DNA from: an uncultured Rikenellaceae bacterium
GTDB lineage: Bacteria > Bacteroidota > Bacteroidia > Bacteroidales > Rikenellaceae
Reading direction: 5' to 3'
Assembly (NCBI GenBank): GCA_947038405.1
Contig: CAMQVY010000018.1
Coordinates: 1 to 43,555, forward strand
Length of the DNA: 43,555 nt
Positions 13,923-22,491 of the stretch are shown piece by piece; the first letter of the stretch is position 1; each line of letters begins with the position of its first letter. Under the pieces are notes generated by a model. It did not search any database and was not told the origin of the DNA. It saw only the letters and a program-made list of their open reading frames with translations. The position numbers and the translations under genes are program-made.

Positions 13923-14806
13923 TGCACACTATTGAGATTAAAGAGCGAAATGTAATATTCAATCTACCATCTAATTGGGCTGAGATGACGCACCAACAGA
14001 TAAAATATGTGATGAAAGAGTATTTTTCATCTATCGAAAAGGGGATATCTCCTCTAGCATTTAATATTAATATACTCTATTACTTAGCGAATATAGATCG
14101 TAGTTGGATGGCGATCAAAAATGATAATATATACCCAGAGTTTCAAGAGCAGCATGCTTCAAATATAATACTTATTTGTGAGCAGTGTTTAGACTGGATT
14201 ACAGAGGTCGAAGATGGTATTCCACGTATTACATTTGATCTAATTGAGAATGTCTTACCTGAGATAGTAGTTAATAATACAAAGCTCATAGGTCCTGCCG
14301 ATCTATTACAAGATTTAACATTTGCCGAGTACCGTCAATCTATTAATGCTTATAACTCATTTGCTAAGAGCCAAAATATTGATGATCTTGATGAACTCCT
14401 TGTATTCCTCTATCGAGAGGAGAACAGTAGTGCAAACCAAGCAGGGCGCAGAGTTGTAGATATAAGCGATGATAATTTTCCAGCTCTATTAAACAAAGTA
14501 AAAAAAATACCTTCTTGGCAAAAAAACTTAATACTGCTATGGTTTACAAATTGTATTAAGGTTCTACAATCTGGAACTATCAATGTTGATGGAGAGGATA
14601 TAAATCTATCTCTACTATTTTCAGAGTCTGATAATACAAAAATATACTCAAGTACTTGGAACGATTTAGTAATTCAAATAGCTAAAGAGCGTATAGTTGG
14701 GACTAAGGATCAAGTCGATGCTCAACCTCTGTACTCAATATTTGCAATAATGTGGCATAACTTTAAAGATTGGAAAAATAATGAAAAGAGTCGAAAGTCT
14801 AATTAA
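13922..14806 (+). CDS. phage head-tail region protein, unknown
   Basis: A 294-residue acidic protein starting with a short beta segment (residues 1-18) and then helical throughout. No motif recognised. It starts at the TAATG junction with the previous gene and overlaps the next by 26 nt in another frame. The order (connector, this gene, small gene, then tail) suits a neck, tail-terminator or tail-assembly chaperone. A programmed frameshift into the next frame was considered but no convincing slippery site is visible. Confidence 0.6.
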   Translation: MHTIEIKERNVIFNLPSNWAEMTHQQIKYVMKEYFSSIEKGISPLAFNINILYYLANIDRSWMAIKNDNIYPEFQEQHASNIILICEQCLDWITEVEDGIPRITFDLIENVLPEIVVNNTKLIGPADLLQDLTFAEYRQSINAYNSFAKSQNIDDLDELLVFLYREENSSANQAGRRVVDISDDNFPALLNKVKKIPSWQKNLILLWFTNCIKVLQSGTINVDGEDINLSLLFSESDNTKIYSSTWNDLVIQIAKERIVGTKDQVDAQPLYSIFAIMWHNFKDWKNNEKSRKSN

Positions 14807-15218
14807 CTTCACAAAGTATTTAAGGAACTTCAATATTCCTTCAGCTCAATCAATCTTTGTGGTCACAGAAAAGAGTGCAACCTCAAAGTTAAAAGAGGTT
14901 ACAGATAATATAATTTTAAAAGTCTTACCAGAGATAGAACAGAATGGCGGTACTGACCGTTTTACGAGTACTATTTCTACTCTATTATATGTATTGGGCA
15001 AATTCGACTATACCAACAATACATATGAACAAGAGGAGGATTTATATATTGAGCTACTCAAATTAGCCTCTGAGATCACAACTAAACTTGAGCAAGACAT
15101 CTCAAGTGGTGATGATCCATTACTGTTAGGGCTTACACTCAAGGGAGTTCTATGCACTCCTGAAGGTACTCTTTTCGGAGGGTGGATAGGATGGAGTATT
15201 GAGGTTGTATTTGAATAG
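14781..15218 (+). CDS. small phage protein, possible tail completion factor
   Basis: A 145-residue protein with helical N-terminus (about 1-90) and a short strand-rich C-terminus ending in GWIGWSIEVVFE. It begins inside the preceding gene (26-nt overlap) with its own ATG, so it is probably translationally coupled. It is the last gene of the portal operon before the inverted-repeat region at 15306-15515. The size and location fit a tail-completion or neck protein. No family recognised. Confidence 0.6.
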   Translation: MKRVESLINFTKYLRNFNIPSAQSIFVVTEKSATSKLKEVTDNIILKVLPEIEQNGGTDRFTSTISTLLYVLGKFDYTNNTYEQEEDLYIELLKLASEITTKLEQDISSGDDPLLLGLTLKGVLCTPEGTLFGGWIGWSIEVVFE

Positions 15219-15305
15219 CTTTCAATGGTACTATAAGTCTCTTTTTTATCGAATATAGGTTAAATACGTCATATTTCGCTATAATGCAAGAATCTAGGCG
15301 AAAGC

Positions 15306-15515
15306 GGAGGCAACAGCGACAACAGCGACAACACGAGTATAGTACATTAATAATCAATAATATACATATATATAAATAAAAGAATAAATAACAACAACAG
15401 ACAACACTACACAACACTTTTATTCGTTTTTTATACTTCGGGCAACACTGACAACAAAAGTCATTTTTAACTACTTGATAATGAGGTGTTGTCGCTGTTG
15501 TCGCTGTTGTCCTCC
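15306..15515. repeat. long inverted repeat of GCGACAACA units
   Basis: The arms 15306-15334 and 15486-15515 are reverse complements apart from one extra T in the right arm. Each arm consists of GCGACAACA-type 9-mers in tandem ending in GGAGG/CCTCC. The 151 bp between contain more GACAACA-like heptamers (about 15400 and 15449). The whole element lies in a non-coding gap between the portal operon and the moron gene. No protein is encoded. It could be a replication or operator site, a processing hairpin or the border of an inserted cassette. Confidence 0.85.
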
Positions 15516-15604
15516 CAAATGGCTCATCTCAAATATTTTTTTACTATTATAGTTGTATGTTTTTACTATATTTACGTAATATTATCACTATAAAACTAAA
15601 AAAC

Positions 15605-16135
15605 ATGAAAAAATCACTATTATTTGTACTGCTCTTTATCTGTTCCTCTGATCTATTTGCACAATTTAAATTATCTCCAGAAGGCATTTTTATAAATGAG
15701 AAAACGGGTAAGGATTTTCTTGTTAATACTTATGAAGGAGTCTCAAAAGATATTTTATATAAATTTGCAGAAAATAAAGTTATAGAAATATTTATATCTC
15801 CCAAAGATGTAATATCAAAGTCAAAAGATATGATAAGTATTTTAGGGGTAGCCGATTTTGAATCAAAAGAGTATTCATTTGATGTTGTATTTTCTCTGAA
15901 ATATAAAATTCTAATACATTTTAAAGAAAATAAAATTAGATATAGTGTAACACCTATAAGTCTTTTTAAAACTGGTAACGGTTCTAGAAATTGGGAATTT
16001 GATGAATTTTACAAAAAAGATGAGATTTTAAGAAAGCCAAGAACAACGGCTTATAATGATTTAAATGATGTAGTAAATAAATTGATTGCAATTTTTTTTT
16101 ATATAAATGAAGAGTCTATGGTTGATTGGGAATAA
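15605..16135 (+). CDS. exported DUF4468-like protein, phage moron
   Basis: A 176-residue protein starting at ATG 15605, where a clear signal peptide begins (basic KK, hydrophobic core, cleavage after LFA at about residue 19). The mature part (YEGVSKDILYKFAENKV, then strand-turn-strand with KYKILIHFKENKIRYSV) has the layout of DUF4468, a secreted fold common in Bacteroidetes. It does not belong with virion genes. It sits between a long inverted repeat and promoter P3, and is visibly more AT-rich than its neighbours. A lysogenic-conversion (moron) gene is the best explanation. Its promoter is not clear: a TATATTTA box at 15567-15574 lacks an obvious -33 partner. Confidence 0.62.
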   Translation: MKKSLLFVLLFICSSDLFAQFKLSPEGIFINEKTGKDFLVNTYEGVSKDILYKFAENKVIEIFISPKDVISKSKDMISILGVADFESKEYSFDVVFSLKYKILIHFKENKIRYSVTPISLFKTGNGSRNWEFDEFYKKDEILRKPRTTAYNDLNDVVNKLIAIFFYINEESMVDWE

Positions 16136-16198
16136 CAAAAAAAATATTTAAATCTATCAAAATAGCATCAATTTCCAGCCCATATGCCACGTATTAAC

Positions 16199-16235
16199 GT
16201 GTCCTTTTTTAGCCACCTTCGGGTGGCTATTTTTG
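16199..16235 (+). promoter_or_regulatory. phage late promoter P3 (tape measure operon)
   Basis: GTGTCC (16199-16204), TTTT (16205-16208), a 19-nt spacer, TATTTTTG (16228-16235). Inside the spacer is a perfect 7-bp stem AGCCACC/GGTGGCT with a TTCG tetraloop (16211-16228), followed by T residues. On its own this is also an intrinsic terminator for the moron transcript. A palindrome CACGTATTAACGTG overlaps the upstream block. Confidence 0.78.
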
Positions 16236-16253
16236 TATCAAATTATTACAACA

Positions 16254-16610
16254 ATGTCAGTAAAAGAGAGATTTGTAAAAGATATACTTGTAGATGAGGG
16301 TGCTAGGTTAAAAAAGAACCAAGGCATCGCCATTGGGCGACAAACAACTGCTCACACAGGTAATCTTCATAACCGTAGAAAAATGCAGGTGAAAGCGAGT
16401 GGAGACTATGATGGTAAACTCACATTCACACATACTGCTAAACAACGGTTTTTAGACCTTAAAAAAAGAACGTATGGCGAAAAGGTTGTTAAGTCAAAAC
16501 GACGTATTCACAATAATTTCATTTATGGTCACCGCATTTCCATCTATTCCAGAATGTTGTATGATTTAACCGACGATGTTGTCGCTAAATATAAAGAGTT
16601 AGAAAAGTAG
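16254..16610 (+). CDS. small conserved tail-region protein
   Basis: A 118-residue very basic protein (many Lys/Arg, HNRRK, KSKRRIHNNF), first gene of the tape-measure operon. ATG 16254 is preferred over an upstream TTG that would overlap the -7 box; it leaves an 18-nt leader. It is a type commonly seen just before the tape measure gene in Bacteroidetes phages and may act in tail completion or binding of the tail tip. No named family. Confidence 0.62.
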   Translation: MSVKERFVKDILVDEGARLKKNQGIAIGRQTTAHTGNLHNRRKMQVKASGDYDGKLTFTHTAKQRFLDLKKRTYGEKVVKSKRRIHNNFIYGHRISIYSRMLYDLTDDVVAKYKELEK

Positions 16611-16612
16611 TT

Positions 16613-19600
16613 ATGGCAAAACTCAAAGATGAAGATTTACGATTGAATGTAATTATCAATGGAGATAATGCACGTAAAGAGATGGGGAAACTTGAACGAT
16701 CCATTACAGATACTGAAATTAAAATACAAAGTCTTCTTATAAAGCAGAAGGAGATGAAAGCTGCGAGCCAGGGCTCTTCAAAAGCATATCAAGACCTCTC
16801 CAAAGAGATTCAAATAAACATTAACAAAAACAAGGAGAGTAAGATTAAACTAGATACTTTGAGTCGATCACAGAAGTTAGGAACTATGACCGTTAAAGAT
16901 TTACGTAGGAATGTAAAACTACTTAATGAAGAGTTGTCAAAAACAGATCCTAACTCCAAGCAATGGGACGTTGTTAATTCAAAATTGAAGGTAACAAAAG
17001 CACGTTTAGCAGAGTTGACTGCGCAGTCGAGAGAGACTACTGGAGTATTAAAAAATATGTCCACTAGATTTAATGACTATGCAGGGATGGCAGCGGCTAG
17101 TGTTGCATCTTTTGCCTTCGTGGTTACAGGTATCAATAAATGTCGTACAAGTTTCGCAGAATATGATGAGACATTAGTTGACACAATGAAGACAACAAAC
17201 CTCTCAAGAGAGGATGTTGAGAAGTTATCCAAATCACTTAGTACCCTTAATACTCGTACTGCACAAAATGAACTATTAAATTTAGCTCGTGTAGGAGGAA
17301 AACTTGGTATAACAAACCTCACTAAGATTGAAGAGTTTGTTCGTGCAGCGGACGTTATTAATGTTGCTCTATCAGAAGATCTTGGAGGTAATGCAGAGGA
17401 TGCAATACGAGAGATAGGTAAGTTAGTCGATATATTCAAGATTGAAGATGAGTTTGGACTAGAGAAAGGGATGCTCAAAATTGCCTCTGCGATTAATGAT
17501 CTTGGGATGGCATCTACTGCAAATGAGGGGTATCTCGTATCGTTTTCTAAGCGAGTTGCGGGTATTGCCCCGAATGCCGACATCTCAATACAAGATGTGT
17601 TGGGACTTGCTGGAACTCTTGATTCTCTAGGACAAATGGCTGAAACTGCTGGTACTGCTTACGGTCAAGCTATTACTGGAATGTACCAAGATACGGAGTC
17701 GTTTGCAAAGGTTGCTGGAATGACAGAAGTGGCATTTGAGAAGTTATTAGAGGTAGATGCAAATGAAGCATTCGTAAGAGTCTTAGAGGGTATGAACGCC
17801 TCTGAAGTTGGAATGAGAGGTGTTTTAGAGGCTATGGACTCTCTCAATTTTGATGGTCAGCAGGTAGTCCAAGTACTTGGTTCTCTGGCATCTCAAACCG
17901 ATGAGCTACGTAGACAGCAGGATATTGCTAGTGAATCATTTGCAACTGGCACCTCTGCAATGGATGAATTTGATAAAAAAAACAACTCCGTAACTGCAAC
18001 AATTGAGAAGAATAAAAAGGCTCTTGAGGCTCAATCTTTAATTCTTGGTGAAAAACTCAACCCACTTATTAACTTCTCTGTATCGAGTTTTACATACTTT
18101 GTTAAAATACTAGGTGCAACAATAACACTTACTACAAAATATAGTGGATTAATTATAGCATTAACTGCTTTAATGTTGGCAATGAATGCTCAGACAACTT
18201 ACAGTAATACCCTCGCTAAGATTCGTAACTTTTGGAGCATAGCCAATATTGCACTAATAAAAAGTGAAATTTTGGGAATGACTGGAGCAACTTCGGCTAC
18301 ATATTTATTTGCAGCGGCCAAAGCCATTCTTACAGGTAATATTATAGCAGCTGGAGTTGCAATGAAAGGATTCTTTCTTGCTATGGGTCCTGTTGGGTGG
18401 ATAATTACAGGTATAGGACTCCTTGCAGGTAGCTACTATACTCTGCGAGATAGTATTTCAGATACAGTAAAAGAGAGTGATAAATTGAATGATGCACGAA
18501 AAAAAGCAGATAAAGAGTACAATGATGAAGCATTGCAAATTCAAGTATTAAGTGATATTATAAATGATGCTACTGTAGCTGTTACTGCTCGTAGGAAAGC
18601 GATTGAAGATCTAAAAAAGATCATTCCTAGTTATAATGCAACTCTTAATGATGAATGTGTTCTAACCAATAATAATACTGAGGCAATAAAGGCATATTTG
18701 ACTCAATTGGAGCGTGAAATAAAAACAAAGGGAATTAGAACCGATTTGGAATCTGCTTGGGCAGAGAAACGTCGAATTGAAGCAGAACTTAAAAATAAAA
18801 ATAAAGAATTAGATTCGACTCCTATAACAATTCAGACTCCAACTGGAGAGTTTAGTAACCCCAAGTTACCCTTTTTGGAATTAAGTATTAAGCTAGATGA
18901 AAAATCTCTTGAGGGTGTAGAATCTGTTATATATGACTTAAAAAAAGAGGTGACTGCTATTGCTCAAGCTCCAGAATCAGGAAAAAAAAATGGAAGTAGC
19001 AATCTTGTAATAGATAGTAAAACTGATTGGTCTTTGAGTGAAGACGAAACTTTTTTGAAATCCCGACTTGCATTAAAACTCAAATTTAATCAAGGAGGAA
19101 TTGCTTCAGAAGAAGAATACAGTAAGCAGTTGCTTGCATTAGAGGTTAAGTCTTTACACTCGAGGTTGGTATTGAATCTTGAGAATGGCCCTGAACGTCT
19201 CAAGTTACAAGAGCAATTAGCTGATAAACTTCTTCAGCAAAAAAAACAAAAATTACAAGAGGTAGAGGATGTTGATAAACTTATTGCAGGAAATGAAAAA
19301 GATAAGGTGAAAATAGAACTTGCTCGATATGAAGCAGAGAAAAAAAAATATGTAGGAAACAAAAAGGCACTCTTGGCACTTGAGACGAAGCACCATCAAA
19401 ATATGATGCAACTTCAATTTAATACGTTCAATGCAAGTATAAAGAGGAAGGAGGATAGGTATCGTATTGATAGGGACTTAATGGTTAAAGCACATAAAGA
19501 TGAACTTACAATCTTTAAAGGGAGTCGTTTGGAAAAGAAGAGTATTCAAGCAAGACATATTCAAGAATTGCAAGATTTAGATAAAGCTCATTTTTCAGAG

Positions 19601-20800
19601 TTAGCAAAATTACTTAAAACCGTTTCGTCTTCGGCTGAGTCTGGAGGGCTTGAAATAGATTTTTCTTTATTATCGGAAGAGGAGAAGTTGAATATTTTAG
19701 ATCGGCTTGAGGAGGTTCAAAAGAAATTGGGAAACATTGGTTTTGTTACATCAGATATAGGTTACTCTTTATTTAATTCTGAAGGCTGTCTTTTTGGTAT
19801 TACAGAAGATGATTGGGAAACATTCTTTGATAATGTAGGGGAAGGTAAGATTGGATTTGAAGAGATTGCTTTAGCGGTACAAGCCGCTGCTGCCCTAGGG
19901 AATGAACTTATAGGTATTTTCTCTGCAAATGATAGAAAACAAACTGCAATAGAGAATAATCAACTAAAAGAGTATCATAAAAATAATGATAAAAAAAAGA
20001 AAGTATTATCAGATAGATTAGATTCTGGATTAATTACTCAAGCTGAATATGATGCTCAAGTACAAGCAATGGAAGATGAATACAATGTAAAAAAAGAGGA
20101 ATTCGAGATAGCTCAAGCTAATCGAAAAAAAAAGAGTGACATAGCTTCTGCAACTATAAATATGGCTGTTGGTATAACTAAGACATTAGCTGAATGGGGT
20201 CTTCCTTGGGGGTTAATCCCTGCTGGAATTGTGGCCGCAATGGGTGCTGCACAAATAGCTCTGATTCAATCTACCCCTATTGTCTCAGGAGCAGAGGATG
20301 GAGGGTCAATATTTGAGAGGGCTCAAGATGGTAAACAATTCAATGCGAAGCTCTCTCCAGACAAGCGAGGGTTTATTTCAAAACCTACTGTTATTGTTGG
20401 GGAGAATGGATCAGAATATGTGATTCCTAATGAAGGGTTGCAAAACCAATCCCTAGCTCCATTTATTGCAACAATAGAAGCAGCTCGAAGAACAGGCAAC
20501 CTAAAGAGTTTAGATTTCCGTGCTATTTACCCAGTTGACTCTGTGATGGGGCGTGAACTAGGAGGTCTTACACAACCTGCAAACTTTAAACCAACATCAG
20601 TACAGAGTGATATTCCTATCAGTAGCGATCAATTGACATCCCAATTATTGCAAGTTTTGGAACAACTGGGATATCAAGTAGAGCGGCTAGATAACAAACT
20701 AGACGAACCATCCAGAGCATATGTCACACTGTTAGGAGATGGTGGAATTTTAGAAGCAATGAAACAATATGAACGAAATAGAAAAAATGGTAAATTATAA
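16613..20800 (+). CDS. tail tape measure protein
   Basis: A 1395-residue tape measure protein that sets tail length and travels through the tail. An N-terminal coiled coil (about 10-150) precedes the TP901-type core (about 160-430; RTSFAEYDETLVDTMKTTN, then repeated Gly/Ala helices). Hydrophobic segments follow at about 500-620, then a charged coiled coil at 640-1120 and a second Ala/Gly-rich hydrophobic region near 1175-1225. The C-terminus carries KPTVIVGENGSEYVIPNEG, a conserved tail-end motif. Length predicts a tail of about 200 nm using the usual 1.5 angstrom per residue (inference). It overlaps the next gene by one base (TAATG). Confidence 0.93.
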   Translation: MAKLKDEDLRLNVIINGDNARKEMGKLERSITDTEIKIQSLLIKQKEMKAASQGSSKAYQDLSKEIQININKNKESKIKLDTLSRSQKLGTMTVKDLRRNVKLLNEELSKTDPNSKQWDVVNSKLKVTKARLAELTAQSRETTGVLKNMSTRFNDYAGMAAASVASFAFVVTGINKCRTSFAEYDETLVDTMKTTNLSREDVEKLSKSLSTLNTRTAQNELLNLARVGGKLGITNLTKIEEFVRAADVINVALSEDLGGNAEDAIREIGKLVDIFKIEDEFGLEKGMLKIASAINDLGMASTANEGYLVSFSKRVAGIAPNADISIQDVLGLAGTLDSLGQMAETAGTAYGQAITGMYQDTESFAKVAGMTEVAFEKLLEVDANEAFVRVLEGMNASEVGMRGVLEAMDSLNFDGQQVVQVLGSLASQTDELRRQQDIASESFATGTSAMDEFDKKNNSVTATIEKNKKALEAQSLILGEKLNPLINFSVSSFTYFVKILGATITLTTKYSGLIIALTALMLAMNAQTTYSNTLAKIRNFWSIANIALIKSEILGMTGATSATYLFAAAKAILTGNIIAAGVAMKGFFLAMGPVGWIITGIGLLAGSYYTLRDSISDTVKESDKLNDARKKADKEYNDEALQIQVLSDIINDATVAVTARRKAIEDLKKIIPSYNATLNDECVLTNNNTEAIKAYLTQLEREIKTKGIRTDLESAWAEKRRIEAELKNKNKELDSTPITIQTPTGEFSNPKLPFLELSIKLDEKSLEGVESVIYDLKKEVTAIAQAPESGKKNGSSNLVIDSKTDWSLSEDETFLKSRLALKLKFNQGGIASEEEYSKQLLALEVKSLHSRLVLNLENGPERLKLQEQLADKLLQQKKQKLQEVEDVDKLIAGNEKDKVKIELARYEAEKKKYVGNKKALLALETKHHQNMMQLQFNTFNASIKRKEDRYRIDRDLMVKAHKDELTIFKGSRLEKKSIQARHIQELQDLDKAHFSELAKLLKTVSSSAESGGLEIDFSLLSEEEKLNILDRLEEVQKKLGNIGFVTSDIGYSLFNSEGCLFGITEDDWETFFDNVGEGKIGFEEIALAVQAAAALGNELIGIFSANDRKQTAIENNQLKEYHKNNDKKKKVLSDRLDSGLITQAEYDAQVQAMEDEYNVKKEEFEIAQANRKKKSDIASATINMAVGITKTLAEWGLPWGLIPAGIVAAMGAAQIALIQSTPIVSGAEDGGSIFERAQDGKQFNAKLSPDKRGFISKPTVIVGENGSEYVIPNEGLQNQSLAPFIATIEAARRTGNLKSLDFRAIYPVDSVMGRELGGLTQPANFKPTSVQSDIPISSDQLTSQLLQVLEQLGYQVERLDNKLDEPSRAYVTLLGDGGILEAMKQYERNRKNGKL

Positions 20801-22431
20801 TGTTACAGATAATTAATAATGGTCTATCATTAGACTTGACCCCTGATACTGCATTTGAATTAATAATAGAACAGCCTCTCCTTGATGAGTCTCAAATGCC
20901 AGTGCCATTTTCGACTAATATATCTTTTCCGAAAACGGATAAAAATCGTATTGCATTTGGGTTCATCGATTCGTTAATGCTTGAGCCCGAAAAGAAGAAG
21001 CTTACTGTAAGTATATTATATGATGGGTTCACTCTATTTGAGGGTGTTTTATTATACGATTCCCTAGAGTCAAATACTCTTAACTACTCTTTTTCGGCTG
21101 ATAGTTTCGTAATAGATTTAACAAAAAAACTGCATGAATTAGAACATCTTCCTTCGTATCGTGTCGCATCAAAAACAGATCAGCTACTGTTTGAACAAGC
21201 AGTAGCTTCCGAAGAGATCAAGCTCCCATTTATGTCTAATAAAGATATGGCATATAAAATTGAAATGCCAGGATATGATGAGTCATGTTCAATAGTTGAG
21301 AAGTATCAGAATCATCCTAGTAACTTAGGTGTAGGGATGGTATCACCTGCTGTAATATTTTCAGATATCTTGTCTACTATCTTGATAGAGATAGATATAA
21401 GTAATCCCATTATATCACAACGATTAAACTCCTTAGCTATTTTAGGTCTTTATAAACCGCCCTCTGAATTCTCAACAATAGCGCATGGTACTTTTATTGA
21501 TATTGCAAAAACTCTTCCAGATATTAGTCTTAAAGATTTTCTTATCAATGTATTGAAGTTGCTTAATGCCTCAATTTATCGTGTAGGAAATAGGTATAAA
21601 CTTACTCCAAATAAAGATGTAATTTTATCTAAGCCGACAAAGGAGTGGTCCAGTAAGGTGTCTAAGTTTTTTACTTCCTATACAGAAAAAGGTCAAGGAT
21701 ATATATTTGGGTACTCTAACGAGGATAATTCTGCTGAATTTAGCAAGGCAGGAATAGGTACAGTCGAGGGTACTGATTCACTTCTAGTAACCGATTATGA
21801 AGAAATTTCTTTTTTCTCTTCAGTACTTGGAGATGAACTCTATTGTCAACATATAAGTGAAAAGGATATTTTTAAATCAAAGGCATTAGTCGTTGGTACA
21901 GGGAGTGCTGCGTTAATTGAATTGATTGCACATAATATTCCTAGTGTTCTAAATACGATGGATGATATGTATGATAGTACTGTTTCTTTTAATGCTATTC
22001 CCTCTATACCATACAATTCATATTATGGTATAGATGCAACTCGAAATAGAGACACACTTGCTTGTTTTGTTTCGTTCCCTGCTATTGGTGCAGAGCGTAG
22101 TTCTGATTGTTGGATCGGTTATTGGCAGGATAAGCAACTTGTTTCAGGGAACTACACTTGTAAGAATAACACGGTGTATTCAGAGACAGGATGTTCTATC
22201 AGACCTCAAGCACTATATGATTCAATTCATAAAGTATTTGCAGATTGGTTGGCATTGGGGCGACAAGTCATCTCTGTTAAATTAAACCTATCTATAATTG
22301 ATATTTGTAATTTTAAAATATGGGAAAAAGTAAGTATTTACAATCGTTCATTTTTATTTAAAAGTTTAAATCTTACTTTTTATACAACAACGAGTAAGGT
22401 TGAAGTTTCGGCAGAATTGATTGAATGTTAG
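20800..22431 (+). CDS. distal tail/baseplate protein
   Basis: A 543-residue beta-rich protein immediately downstream of the tape measure, the position of Dit-like or tail-hub proteins. It starts with short strands (LQIINNGLSLDLTPDTAFELI) and has a central region about 130-260 of mixed alpha/beta composition, then strand-rich C-terminal domains. No catalytic motif seen. The stop codon TAG supplies the first G of the promoter P4 GTGTCC block. The functional call is positional. Confidence 0.65.
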   Translation: MLQIINNGLSLDLTPDTAFELIIEQPLLDESQMPVPFSTNISFPKTDKNRIAFGFIDSLMLEPEKKKLTVSILYDGFTLFEGVLLYDSLESNTLNYSFSADSFVIDLTKKLHELEHLPSYRVASKTDQLLFEQAVASEEIKLPFMSNKDMAYKIEMPGYDESCSIVEKYQNHPSNLGVGMVSPAVIFSDILSTILIEIDISNPIISQRLNSLAILGLYKPPSEFSTIAHGTFIDIAKTLPDISLKDFLINVLKLLNASIYRVGNRYKLTPNKDVILSKPTKEWSSKVSKFFTSYTEKGQGYIFGYSNEDNSAEFSKAGIGTVEGTDSLLVTDYEEISFFSSVLGDELYCQHISEKDIFKSKALVVGTGSAALIELIAHNIPSVLNTMDDMYDSTVSFNAIPSIPYNSYYGIDATRNRDTLACFVSFPAIGAERSSDCWIGYWQDKQLVSGNYTCKNNTVYSETGCSIRPQALYDSIHKVFADWLALGRQVISVKLNLSIIDICNFKIWEKVSIYNRSFLFKSLNLTFYTTTSKVEVSAELIEC

Positions 22432-22467
22432 TGTCCTTTTTCTGAGTGACATTTACTCGTAAATTTG
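22431..22467 (+). promoter_or_regulatory. phage late promoter P4 (fibre and lysis operon)
   Basis: GTGTCC (22431-22436), TTTT (22437-22440), a 19-nt spacer, TAAATTTG (22460-22467). The spacer holds a weak dyad GAGT/ACTC (22444-22447, 22455-22458). The next gene starts at 22492. It would drive all genes to 28530. Confidence 0.75.
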
Positions 22468-22491
22468 TAAAAATGAATATAAGCAATTAAA

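Noticed and set aside
14781..14806. Programmed frameshift making a tail-assembly chaperone fusion
   Set aside because: The 26-nt overlap has A-rich runs but no convincing slippery heptamer with downstream structure, and the second gene has its own ATG.
15139..15417. Minus-strand 92-residue Cys/Arg-rich frame
   Set aside because: Its odd composition comes from the GCGACAACA repeats read backwards; it crosses a gene end and a repeat element.
22034..22285. Separate 83-residue + strand frame inside the distal tail gene
   Set aside because: It is fully contained in a real gene in another frame and has no phage-protein-like features.
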